From an uncultured Clostridia bacterium (GTDB lineage Bacteria > Bacillota > Clostridia > Christensenellales > Pumilibacteraceae), in assembly GCA_947175335.1 (NCBI GenBank), contig CAMWMF010000004.1, positions 79,716 to 143,715 of the forward strand: a DNA stretch of 64,000 nt, written 5' to 3'. A program made the position numbers and the translations under genes. Positions 37,266-44,487 of the stretch are shown piece after piece (positions within the stretch are counted from its first letter, which is position 1; the number at the start of each line of letters is the position of its first letter). The notes beneath the pieces are model-generated. The model saw only the letters and a program-made list of their open reading frames with translations, had not been told where the DNA came from and made no database searches.

Positions 37266-37331
37266 TTTGTATCGATACGGCATAAACAATTATTATCGCG
37301 TTAATATTTATAATAGGTAAAGGAGCTGACT

Positions 37332-38306
37332 ATGTGTACTGCGTTAAAGTATAATTCCAATAATTTCTTTTTCGGGCGTACGCTCGACAACGACTGCGCG
37401 TATAAAGAGGAGATAGTAATTACGCCGCGGCGGCGCAAGCTTTACTTCCGCGAGATGGGCACTATTCCCGCGCACCATGCCATTATCGGCGTGGCGTACG
37501 TGGTGGACGGAACCCCGCTGTATTACGACGCCTGCAACGACAGGGGGCTTGCCATGGCGGGACTTAACTACGTGGGCAACGCGACGTTTTGCAAGCCCGA
37601 GTGCGGCAAGGATAACGTCGCCACGTTCGAGTTTATTCCGTGGATACTGTGTCAATGCGCTACCGTCGAGCAAGCCAAGCAGCTGCTTAGCCGCATAAAC
37701 CTGACCGACACGCCGTTCAGTGACACCTTGCCGGCCGCCGAGCTGCACTGGATGATTGCCGATAAAACCGCGGCAATCGTCGTCGAATGCGACAAGGACG
37801 GCATGCACGTGTACGACAACAATGTTGGCGTGCTTACCAACAATCCGCCGTTCCCCACGCAAATGTTTTGCCTTAACAATTACATGAGCCTTACGCCCAA
37901 GCCGCCCACCGTCGGGTTTTCCGACAAGCTGGAATTTAACAAATACAGCCGCGGTATGGGCGCGCTGGGATTGCCGGGTGATTTGTCGTCGCAGTCGCGG
38001 TTTGTGCGCGCGGCGTTTACCGCGCTCAATTCGCCGGCGTGCGAGGACTGCGAGCATAGCGTCAGTCAGTATTTTCACATAATGGGTACGGTCGATCAAA
38101 CGCGCGGCTGCTGCATACTGGACAACGGCCATTACGAAACGACTATATATACGACGTGCTATAACGTTGATAAGGGCGTGCTGTACTATACAAGCTACGA
38201 CAACCGCCAAATAACCGCCGTGGATATGAACAAGGTCAACCTTGACGGCACAGCATTAGTGCGCTATCCCATGATTAAGGGCGAGCATATTTTAATGCAG
38301 AATTAA
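37332..38306 (+). CDS. Choloylglycine (bile salt) hydrolase
   Basis: 324 residues, the length of bile salt hydrolases. The Ntn nucleophile Cys2 is exposed after Met removal (MCTALKY), with Arg16 and Asp19 in FGRTLDND. GLAMAGLNY, VLTNNPPFPTQ (the Asn near 170) and SRFVRAAF (Arg near 223) fill the other conserved positions, and TIYTTCYNVDKGVLYY is BSH-like rather than penicillin-acylase-like. It would split glycine or taurine from conjugated bile acids, consistent with a gut organism. AAAGGAG precedes the ATG. The last codons and stop (AATGCAGAATTAA) match part of a heptad repeat. Confidence 0.88.
   Translation: MCTALKYNSNNFFFGRTLDNDCAYKEEIVITPRRRKLYFREMGTIPAHHAIIGVAYVVDGTPLYYDACNDRGLAMAGLNYVGNATFCKPECGKDNVATFEFIPWILCQCATVEQAKQLLSRINLTDTPFSDTLPAAELHWMIADKTAAIVVECDKDGMHVYDNNVGVLTNNPPFPTQMFCLNNYMSLTPKPPTVGFSDKLEFNKYSRGMGALGLPGDLSSQSRFVRAAFTALNSPACEDCEHSVSQYFHIMGTVDQTRGCCILDNGHYETTIYTTCYNVDKGVLYYTSYDNRQITAVDMNKVNLDGTALVRYPMIKGEHILMQN
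38294..38306 (+). repeat. Partial heptad repeat at the hydrolase stop
   Basis: AATGCAG plus AATTAA, the third and fourth units of the AATTAAG-type cassette, encode the last residues (MQN) and stop of the bile salt hydrolase. Confidence 0.5.
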
Positions 38307-38332
38307 CCTACTTCTTTTGAAAAAGAAGTAGG
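38307..38332. other. Perfect 12-bp palindromic hairpin after the hydrolase stop
   Basis: CCTACTTCTTTT (38307-38318), GA, AAAAGAAGTAGG (38321-38332) begins at the base after the TAA stop. No T-run on the plus side, so its role (3' end processing or weak termination) is uncertain. Confidence 0.6.
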
Positions 38333-38460
38333 CAAGAAAACTTTACGCGTATTGTTTGGTTGTTTATTTTGCTAATATGTTCTTTGATAGGTCATAATTT
38401 ATTATTGCGTTTTACGTTGCTTGGAAAAGAAGTAGGCAAGAAAACTTTACACGTATTGTT
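38321..38460 (+). repeat. 37-nt direct repeat, two copies
   Basis: Copies at 38321-38357 and 38424-38460 start AAAAGAAGTAGGCAAGAA and differ at one base (G/A). They sit 66 nt apart in the gap before the J-domain gene; no gene is seen in this gap. Confidence 0.85.
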
Positions 38461-38510
38461 TAGTATTGATTATAGTGTGTCATCCTCTTTGATAATCCCG
38501 GATTAAAATG

Positions 38511-38539
38511 TTGACAAATTTCGCGCCTTATTGTACAAT
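38511..38539 (+). promoter_or_regulatory. Strong SigA-type promoter, predicted leaderless
   Basis: -35 TTGACA (38511-38516), 17-nt spacer, -10 TACAAT (38534-38539), then eight bases (TAAGTCGT) before the ATG at 38548. No Shine-Dalgarno can be accommodated. Confidence 0.7.
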
Positions 38540-38547
38540 TAAGTCGT

Positions 38548-39189
38548 ATGAAGAACTACTATCAGATTTTGGGCGTAAAGCCGACTGCGACTGAAGCGGA
38601 GATAAAAAGCAGCTACCGCGTGCTCGCCAAAAAATACCATCCCGACGTCAACCCCGACGACGCGTCGGCGGCAAGCAAGTTTGCGGACATAAACGAAGCG
38701 AACGCGGTGTTGTCCGACCCGCAGTCTCGCGCGGAATACGACGCCAAGCTGAGAGAGGCGAGTGCTCCTCATCCCAGCCAGGAAGAGATTATTGCACGCC
38801 AGCGCGCTCAGGCCCAGGAAGCGGCGCGGCAGGCGGCATTCCGCAACATGAACATGAATATGAACATGGGTGGCCGACATGATTCGATGACCGCGGCGCG
38901 TATGCGTGCGCAAGTGCAAGCGAACATGGCGCAAGCGCAGATACAAGCCCTGGTCAACCAGGCGTACCAGCAAGGCGTAGCCGAAGCGCGTGCGCAAATG
39001 GACGCGGAAATCAAAAAGCTTAAAGCGGCGCTTGCAACGGCAGTTGCCGAAAACAAAAAAATCAAGCCGCTCCAAGACAGCGAAGCAGAGCTTAAACGCA
39101 AGCTGCGCGACGCCGAGGACGACAGGCGCGATTTGGAGCAGGAGCTGTTCACCGCGACCGCGAAAACACGCTTGCCAACACCCGCATAA
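38548..39189 (+). pseudogene. J-domain coiled-coil protein, 5' part of a frameshifted gene
   Basis: 213 residues in this frame. Residues 1-68 are a good J domain ([20 protein letters not shown], intact HPD in [10 protein letters not shown]), followed by a glutamine/methionine-rich stretch and a coiled coil (about 145-200). After QELFTATA the frame ends at TAA 39187-39189. The coiled coil continues without a break in another frame ([17 protein letters not shown], read from 39159), so one original gene is split by an indel around 39150-39163. Either a genuine mutation or a sequence error. J domains stimulate DnaK ATPase. Confidence 0.8.
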
Positions 39190-39194
39190 AGGAA

Positions 39195-40235
39195 TTGGAA
39201 GAAGCGCTGTCCGAGCAGGGCGGCAACGCGGCAAAGCGTGCCAGAAACGAAAACTCCGAGCTCAAAGCCGAGCTTGACAAAGCCAAAAAGACGATAAAAG
39301 AACTGGAACGCGAAAAGTCCGCTATCCAATCGGAAAAGGAAAAGATAGAAAAAGAAAAGTCCGATTTGTCCGACAACGTGAGCAAGCTCGAACGCGACAA
39401 CAAGCAATATGACTTGAAGAATTCCGCGCAGATACGACTTCAACAGGATAAACGCAGACAGCTTCAAGACGAGATAGACGCGCTCAACAAAAAGATAGAA
39501 GAACTCACCGCCGAGGTGGAAACGTTGCGCGCCGAAAACGAGCAGTGGCAACAGTACGCCAAGAGCGAGGAATTTTTGTCCGATACCGAAAAGCGCATAG
39601 AGGCATGGACCAAAAAGACCAATGCCGACAAGCGCCTTGCCAAGCCCACGCTTTACGGCGATTTGGGCGTGCTCATTTGGGCGACGGACGAGGAAATCGA
39701 GGAAACGTACAACAAACTGCACAAGCGCTATGCCGGCAAGTCGGGTGACGCGATAGTAGCCAAGCTGCAAAAGGTTCAGGCGGCGTACGACGTGCTGGGC
39801 GACGCACAAAAGCGCAAGGAATACAACGCGAGCATAAACATAACCGAGGAACGTATCGAAGCGGAGCGCAAGCTCATTGCCGAAAACGAAAAAATCATGG
39901 ACGAATACCGCAGCCAGCTTGCCAACAAAGAATTCTGGATGAAGTTTGACGAGCTTACCGCCGCGGCAATGGAAGGCGACGCCGAATCGCAGTACACGCT
40001 GGGTACGCTATACTACTCCGGCGAGGATATCGACATCGACTACGATCAAGCGTATTTCTGGTTCAAGGAGGCGGCAAAGCAAAAGCATGCCGACGCCATG
40101 TACTATTTGGGCCTGTGCTACCTAAACGGTCACGGCACGGAAAAGAACGAAACAAACGGTCAAGGCTTTATCCGCCAAGCCGCCAAGCTCGGCTCCAAGC
40201 CCGCGCAAAAAGAAATGAAAAAGCAAGGTCAATAA
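39195..40235 (+). pseudogene. J-like and Sel1-repeat protein, 3' part of the frameshifted gene
   Basis: This frame is open from upstream of 39159 and carries the rest of the J-domain gene. It contains a coiled coil (to about residue 125), then a second J-like domain (LGVLIWATDEEIEETYNKL, AAYDVLGDAQKRKEYNAS) in which the HPD is replaced by AGK, so it cannot activate DnaK. Two Sel1-like repeats (AESQYTLGTLYYSG, ADAMYYLGLCYLNGHG) complete it. If translated alone, the first usable codon is the TTG at 39195, just after the upstream stop, with AAAGGA too close. A single J-coil-J-Sel1 protein of about 560 residues is the likely ancestral product. Confidence 0.78.
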
Positions 40236-40267
40236 AATTAAGAATTAAGAATGCAGAATTAAGAATT
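40236..40267 (+). repeat. Heptad repeat cassette (AATTAAG type)
   Basis: AATTAAG, AATTAAG, AATGCAG, AATTAAG, AATT; identical in sequence to the copy at 16646 and starting at the base after the stop codon of the preceding gene. Confidence 0.87.
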
Positions 40268-40275
40268 ATAAAATA

Positions 40276-40354
40276 AGGATGAGATTCCTCGCGTTGCTCG
40301 GAATGACAAGTAAAATTCTTTTGTCATCCTGAGCGTAGCGAAGGATCTCATCCT
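40276..40354. repeat. 34-bp imperfect hairpin element between convergent genes
   Basis: Left arm 40276-40309 (starts AGGATGAGATTCCTCGCG) pairs with right arm 40321-40354 (ends GGATCTCATCCT) with a few mismatches and an 11-nt loop; T-run after the right arm. It probably terminates both the J-domain gene and thiN. The core (GTCATCCTGAGCGTAGCG) is a widespread bacterial intergenic sequence. Confidence 0.75.
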
Positions 40355-40374
40355 TTTTATTCTTAATAATTTAT

Positions 40375-40989
40375 TTATCTCGGGAAGTAAATAAGTAGCG
40401 AGCCGTGCTTTACGCTTATTTTTGCGGGCTTGTCGGTTGTGGCGTTGGATACGCCGAGCGGAAAGTCAGGAGTGAGCTCCACGTCGTTTAGGATATAGCT
40501 CAGGTTTTTGTAGGTCACGCCGCTTGCCGTGCCGCCGTACGCGAATACGGAAACAGTGCCGTGCGCCGTCTTCGGCAATGTTATATCGCCGTCGGTTATC
40601 ACCGTCGCTATTGCCGATTGGTCCACCAAAAAGCCGCGCGCGTCGTATGCGTTTAGATACGCAAGCGTAGAAATGTTGGCATAGGTATGGTCGGGGCGAC
40701 CGCCCGTGCCGCCGTACAGCACAAACGTTTTGTACCCGCGGCGTAGTCCCAGTTTGACTGCGGCGAGCATGTCCGTGTCGTCCTTGTCGCGGTTGAGCTT
40801 AATCACATGCGCGGCGGCTTCCGGCACGCTGCCCGAATCGAAGTCGCCGATTACGACGTTAGGTTCCAGTCCCGCTGCGATTGCCGCGGCATATCCGCCG
40901 TCGGCGGCTATGATAAGGTCGTCCTTTGAAAAATGCTTGCGCGGCGAATACGTTTCGCCCGCACCGAAAATTACGCACAGTTTTTCCAT
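40375..40989 (-). CDS. thiN: Thiamine pyrophosphokinase
   Basis: 204 residues. ADGGYAAAIAAGLEPNVVIGDFDS and the acidic RDKDDTDMLAAVKLGL (metal/ATP site) with GGTGGRPDH are the TPK signatures, and a C-terminal beta domain (SYILNDVEL, GVSN) binds thiamine. It makes thiamine diphosphate from thiamine and ATP. The ATG at 40989 lies just 6 nt after a -10 box, with no Shine-Dalgarno, suggesting a leaderless mRNA. In many Bacillota thiN follows rsgA-rpe; here it is alone. Confidence 0.94.
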   Translation of the reverse strand: MEKLCVIFGAGETYSPRKHFSKDDLIIAADGGYAAAIAAGLEPNVVIGDFDSGSVPEAAAHVIKLNRDKDDTDMLAAVKLGLRRGYKTFVLYGGTGGRPDHTYANISTLAYLNAYDARGFLVDQSAIATVITDGDITLPKTAHGTVSVFAYGGTASGVTYKNLSYILNDVELTPDFPLGVSNATTDKPAKISVKHGSLLIYFPR

Positions 40990-40995
40990 ACGTTG

Positions 40996-41024
40996 ATTAT
41001 ACCATAAAGAAAACAATATTGCAA
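40996..41024 (-). promoter_or_regulatory. SigA-type promoter of thiN, predicted leaderless
   Basis: Minus strand: -35 TTGCAA (41024-41019), 17-nt spacer, -10 TATAAT (41001-40996), then CAACGT and the ATG. There is no room for a TPP riboswitch. Confidence 0.7.
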
Positions 41025-41057
41025 TTATCGATTGTAAATCCACTCATCTAATTATAT

Positions 41058-41112
41058 AAGGGCGCGAAGCGCAGTCAATCAATTCCGAATTCATAATTCC
41101 GAATCCCGAATT
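41058..41112 (-). repeat. 19-nt repeat plus heptad repeat cassette
   Basis: AAGGGCGCGAAGCGCAGTC (41058-41076, plus-strand reading) is repeated exactly at 41791-41809. Next to it is a heptad cassette (41081-41112) which on the minus strand reads AATTCGG, GATTCGG, AATTATG, AATTCGG, AATT. Confidence 0.82.
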
Positions 41113-41123
41113 ATTTATAGCTG

Positions 41124-41152
41124 TTTACATTTTCGGAAAAATGCGGTATAAT
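41124..41152 (+). promoter_or_regulatory. SigA-type promoter of the DJ-1 gene
   Basis: -35 TTTACA (41124-41129), 17-nt spacer, -10 TATAAT (41147-41152). Confidence 0.75.
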
Positions 41153-41180
41153 AACACATATCAATAATCGAGAGGTTACT

Positions 41181-41729
41181 ATGTCAAAGGTTTACGCTAT
41201 GATAGCCGACGGCACAGAGGAGGTGGAGTGCCTTGCCGTTGTGGACCTATTGCGCCGCGCGGGGATAGACACTGCGCTCGTATCGGTGGACGGCAAGCAA
41301 ATCGTCGGCTCGCACAAAATAAAAATCCAAGCGGACTTGACCGTGAGCGAAACGGACTTGTCGGGCGCGGACTTGATTTTCCTTCCGGGCGGCATGCCGG
41401 GGTCGGAGCATCTTGCAAGCTGTAAGCCGCTTATGTCTGCGATAGATAAGCAAATCAAGTCGGGCAAACGCATTGCGGCGATTTGCGCGGCGCCTGCGGT
41501 CGTGCTGGGCGCCAACGGATATTTGCGCGGAAAAAAGGCGACGTGCTTTCCCGGCTTCGAGGGCGGCTGCATAGGCGCGAGCATGGATATGACCGCACGA
41601 GTTGTAACGGACGGAAACATAACTACTTCGCGCGGGCTGGGCTGCGCCGTCGATTTGGGTTTGGAGCTTATACGCTTGCTAAAAGGCGATGACGTTGCGC
41701 AAAAGGTAAAAGCGGCGATACAATATTAA
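41181..41729 (+). CDS. DJ-1/PfpI family protein
   Basis: 182 residues of the DJ-1 subfamily: DGTEEVECLAVVDLLRRAGI carries the conserved glutamate and AAICAAPAVVL the reactive cysteine (Cys102). Members are redox-sensing, deglycase or chaperone-like; the exact activity is debated. GAGAGG precedes the ATG. The stop TAA merges into a short heptad repeat at 41728. Confidence 0.92.
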   Translation: MSKVYAMIADGTEEVECLAVVDLLRRAGIDTALVSVDGKQIVGSHKIKIQADLTVSETDLSGADLIFLPGGMPGSEHLASCKPLMSAIDKQIKSGKRIAAICAAPAVVLGANGYLRGKKATCFPGFEGGCIGASMDMTARVVTDGNITTSRGLGCAVDLGLELIRLLKGDDVAQKVKAAIQY

Positions 41730-41752
41730 TTTGGAATTATGAATTAGGAATT
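41728..41752 (+). repeat. Heptad repeat cassette, three units
   Basis: AATTTGG, AATTATG, AATTAGG, AATT; its first two bases complete the DJ-1 gene stop codon. Confidence 0.78.
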
Positions 41753-41790
41753 ATTATTTTGTGCCTTACGGCACTTTTAATAAATCTAAT

Positions 41791-41845
41791 AAGGGCGCGA
41801 AGCGCAGTCCGCCAATTCCGAATTCAGCATTCCGAATTCCGAATT
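41791..41845 (-). repeat. 19-nt repeat plus heptad repeat cassette
   Basis: Second copy of AAGGGCGCGAAGCGCAGTC (41791-41809) followed by a heptad cassette (41814-41845; minus-strand units AATTCGG, AATTCGG, AATGCTG, AATTCGG, AATT). Copies of the same composite thus flank the DJ-1 gene on both sides. Confidence 0.8.
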
Positions 41846-41849
41846 GTAC

Positions 41850-41878
41850 TTGCATTTTACATATCATTGTGGTAAAAT
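41850..41878 (+). promoter_or_regulatory. SigA-type promoter of the Sel1 gene
   Basis: -35 TTGCAT (41850-41855), 17-nt spacer, -10 TAAAAT (41873-41878). Confidence 0.6.
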
Positions 41879-41922
41879 ATTTATAAGGTCATTGCATACT
41901 AATGTAATACCGAGAGGTTAAT

Positions 41923-42978
41923 ATGGCAAAAAACAACAATCAAAGCGGGCTTTCGCCCACCGAATTTTTGGCGAAGAAGTACTTCGACCAAGCAGAGAAG
42001 CATTTTACCGGCGACGGCATGCCGGTGGACTTTAAAAAAGCCGTAGACGGCTACGAGCAGAGTGCAAGGCTGGGATACGCGCCCGCCATATTCTCGCTGG
42101 GCGTATGTTATATACGCGGCTTAGGCGTTGAGCACGACGAGAAAAAGGCGTACGAGCTTATCAGCCAAGCGGCGGAAATGGGAAACCTTGACGCGCAGTT
42201 CACTATGGGGCACTTCTACTTCGAGGGTCAGGTTGTCGAGCGCGACTACAATAAGGCTGTGGAAATATTCCAAGCCTCCGCGGATAAAAATCACCCGGGC
42301 GGACTCAACGACCTCGGTTTTTGCTATCAGCACGGACTGGGTGTGGAAGTCGATTTGGAAAAGGCGTTCGATTGCTTTATGCGTTCGGCGGAGAACGATT
42401 TTGCCGCGGCGCAAAACAATGTGGGAGACTGCTACAACTTTGGGCGCGGCGTCAAGGCGGACGGTGAAAAGGCGTATTTGTACTATTACCGCGCCGCGCA
42501 AAACGGATATCCGATTGCGCAAAACAACGTCGGTATGTGCTATCTTAACGGCAGGGGTGTAAAAATGGACTATGCCCAGGCTGTGCATTGGTTCGAGCAG
42601 GCGGGTAAGTTGGGCAATCCCGTAGCCGTCGCCAACCTCGGCTTTTGCTACGAAACAGGCAGGGGGTTGGAGAAGAACGAGGAAAAGGCGGTTCAGCTGT
42701 ACACTATAGCCGCCGATGCGGACAGCGCGCCTGCGCAGTACAACCTTGCCAAATGCTTGCGCGACGGCGTGGGAATAAAAGCGGACGAACGGCGTGCCTT
42801 CTCACTGTTTAAGCGTGCCGCCGAACAAAGCTTTCCCGTCGCATACGCCGACCTTGCCGATTGCTACGCGCGTGGCATAGGCACAAAGGTGGACGAGGCG
42901 CTTGCCGAAAAGTATAAAAAACTCGCCGAGGAGGCGGGCTTTCCCAATTCCACAGCTAAGGCTGCGGACGACAAGTAG
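41923..42978 (+). CDS. Sel1-like repeat protein
   Basis: 351 residues made almost wholly of about eight 36-residue Sel1 repeats (APAIFSLGVCYIRGLGVEHD, LDAQFTMGHFYFEGQ, GLNDLGFCYQHGLGVEVD, IAQNNVGMCYLNGRGVKMD and so on). No signal peptide or membrane helix, so a cytoplasmic scaffold is likely. The repeats resemble those in the frameshifted J-domain gene 1.7 kb upstream. GAGAGG precedes the ATG; the gene has its own promoter and terminator. Confidence 0.92.
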   Translation: MAKNNNQSGLSPTEFLAKKYFDQAEKHFTGDGMPVDFKKAVDGYEQSARLGYAPAIFSLGVCYIRGLGVEHDEKKAYELISQAAEMGNLDAQFTMGHFYFEGQVVERDYNKAVEIFQASADKNHPGGLNDLGFCYQHGLGVEVDLEKAFDCFMRSAENDFAAAQNNVGDCYNFGRGVKADGEKAYLYYYRAAQNGYPIAQNNVGMCYLNGRGVKMDYAQAVHWFEQAGKLGNPVAVANLGFCYETGRGLEKNEEKAVQLYTIAADADSAPAQYNLAKCLRDGVGIKADERRAFSLFKRAAEQSFPVAYADLADCYARGIGTKVDEALAEKYKKLAEEAGFPNSTAKAADDK

Positions 42979-43018
42979 ACAAGCAGATATATATGTTGTA
43001 ACTATCCTGTACAAAAAC

Positions 43019-43048
43019 CGCGGCGGACTTGGTCCGTCGTGTTTTTTT
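43019..43048 (+). terminator. Intrinsic terminator of the Sel1 gene
   Basis: Ten-pair stem (two G-T pairs) with core CGGCGGAC / GTCCGTCG, 3-nt loop, followed by seven T. Confidence 0.82.
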
Positions 43049-43090
43049 GCGGTAAAAACGGTCGATAATACGCTATATCGCGCGCATTGC

Positions 43091-43119
43091 TTGACTAAAT
43101 TGCGCTCATGTGGTAATAT
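43091..43119 (+). promoter_or_regulatory. SigA-type promoter of the lipid operon
   Basis: -35 TTGACT (43091-43096), 17-nt spacer, -10 TAATAT (43114-43119), ahead of the flippase-like gene, pssA and psd. Confidence 0.7.
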
Positions 43120-43161
43120 ATAAATAGTGTGACCTAAAATTGTCACAAAAAGTGAGATTGT

Positions 43162-44487
43162 ATGACAAAAAAGGCAAAAAAACAAATAATAAACATAGCG
43201 TTCCTTATCGTGTTGATAAGCGTTACGTTTATCGTGATTTTTGTCAGTCAGGATATTAACATACATGATATCGGTCAATTCCTTTATAACTGCAATCCGT
43301 GGTTTATCGTCGGCGCGTTCGGCGGGCTTTTGGGCTACATTATTTTCGAGGCGATAAGTCTGCACATAATAGCGCACGCGCTCGGCCGCAAAAGCAAGTT
43401 CACGTCGTCGGTAGCGTATTCCACCGCCGACCTGTACTACTCGGCAATCACGCCGTCGGCAAGCGGCGGACAACCCGCTTCCGCGTTCTATATGATGCGC
43501 GACGGCATGAGCGGCGGCACGGCGGGCTTTACCGTACTGTTCAACATAATAGCGTACACCGTGGCGACAATACTCGTCGGATTATTCGGCGTTGTGGCAT
43601 GCCCCGGCATGTTCGGTCAGATAGGGCACTGGCTGGCAAAAACGCTTGTTATAGTCGGATTTGTTATTCAGCTTGCACTGCTTGCACTGCTTTTGCTTTG
43701 CTTGTTTCGCGCGAGGGTGATACTTGCAATAGGCAACTGGGGCATAACGCTGCTCTCCAAAATGCATATTGTAAAAAAGACGGACAAGTGGCGCGGCAAG
43801 CTGGAAGGCGTTGTAACCAAATACCGTTCCTGCCGCACCGTAATAAAAAAGCACCCCATGCTGTTTGTAAACTCGCTGCTGCTTAACATCGCGCAGCGCG
43901 TGTCGCAAACGCTAATCCCGTGTTTTGTAATTATGGCTTCGCCGTTATTCGGCAAGGTTGACGTCAGCTTTTTGGAGCTGTTCTGCATGCAGGCGTACGT
44001 CATGATAGGGTACAACTCCATACCGCTTCCCGGCGGCACGGGCGTGTACGAATATCTGTATCCCAACGTATTCGGCATAGGCTTCCCCGGCATGATGACG
44101 GAAGTGCTTGCGGCAATGATGGTGTCGCGCGCAATTTCGTTCTATATAAGCATGATTGTTACCGGGCTGTACACGCTGGTATACCACGCGGTAGGCATTA
44201 AAAAGATAAAGGCCGAGGTTGGCACTCCGCCTCCCGATATACCCGAGGACGTGGACGTGTACACCGCGCTGAAAAGCGATTCTGTTATAAAATCGATTGC
44301 CGACGAGGAACAGTCTGTGCCGTCGGCGCCCAGAAAGCACAAAAAGTCCGCCAATGCGGAAAACGTGGCCGAGCAGTCGGTAGAACAATCGGCACAAGCT
44401 CAATCGGACAATCCCGCCGAACAATCGGCACAAATTCAATATGACGAACAGTCAAAGGATGAACCCCAAGATGACGGAAACAACTGA
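43162..44487 (+). CDS. Flippase-like membrane protein (LPG synthase TM-type, UPF0104)
   Basis: 441 residues with about eight membrane helices and the family patterns ITPSASGGQPASAFYMMRD and GYNSIPLPGGTGVYE. This is the same fold as the membrane part of lysyl-phosphatidylglycerol synthase MprF, but the cytosolic aminoacyl-transferase domain is absent. An acidic, glutamine-rich tail follows from about residue 355. Being first in an operon with pssA and psd, it may move a lipid across the membrane; that is inference. Confidence 0.87.
   Translation: MTKKAKKQIINIAFLIVLISVTFIVIFVSQDINIHDIGQFLYNCNPWFIVGAFGGLLGYIIFEAISLHIIAHALGRKSKFTSSVAYSTADLYYSAITPSASGGQPASAFYMMRDGMSGGTAGFTVLFNIIAYTVATILVGLFGVVACPGMFGQIGHWLAKTLVIVGFVIQLALLALLLLCLFRARVILAIGNWGITLLSKMHIVKKTDKWRGKLEGVVTKYRSCRTVIKKHPMLFVNSLLLNIAQRVSQTLIPCFVIMASPLFGKVDVSFLELFCMQAYVMIGYNSIPLPGGTGVYEYLYPNVFGIGFPGMMTEVLAAMMVSRAISFYISMIVTGLYTLVYHAVGIKKIKAEVGTPPPDIPEDVDVYTALKSDSVIKSIADEEQSVPSAPRKHKKSANAENVAEQSVEQSAQAQSDNPAEQSAQIQYDEQSKDEPQDDGNN

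Noticed and set aside
39150..39170. Programmed -1 frameshift in the J-domain gene
   Set aside because: No X-XXY-YYZ slippery heptamer or downstream pseudoknot is visible at the crossover; a plain indel explains it better.
40990..41080. TPP riboswitch before thiN
   Set aside because: The -10 box is 6 nt from the ATG and no CTGAGA-type core is present.
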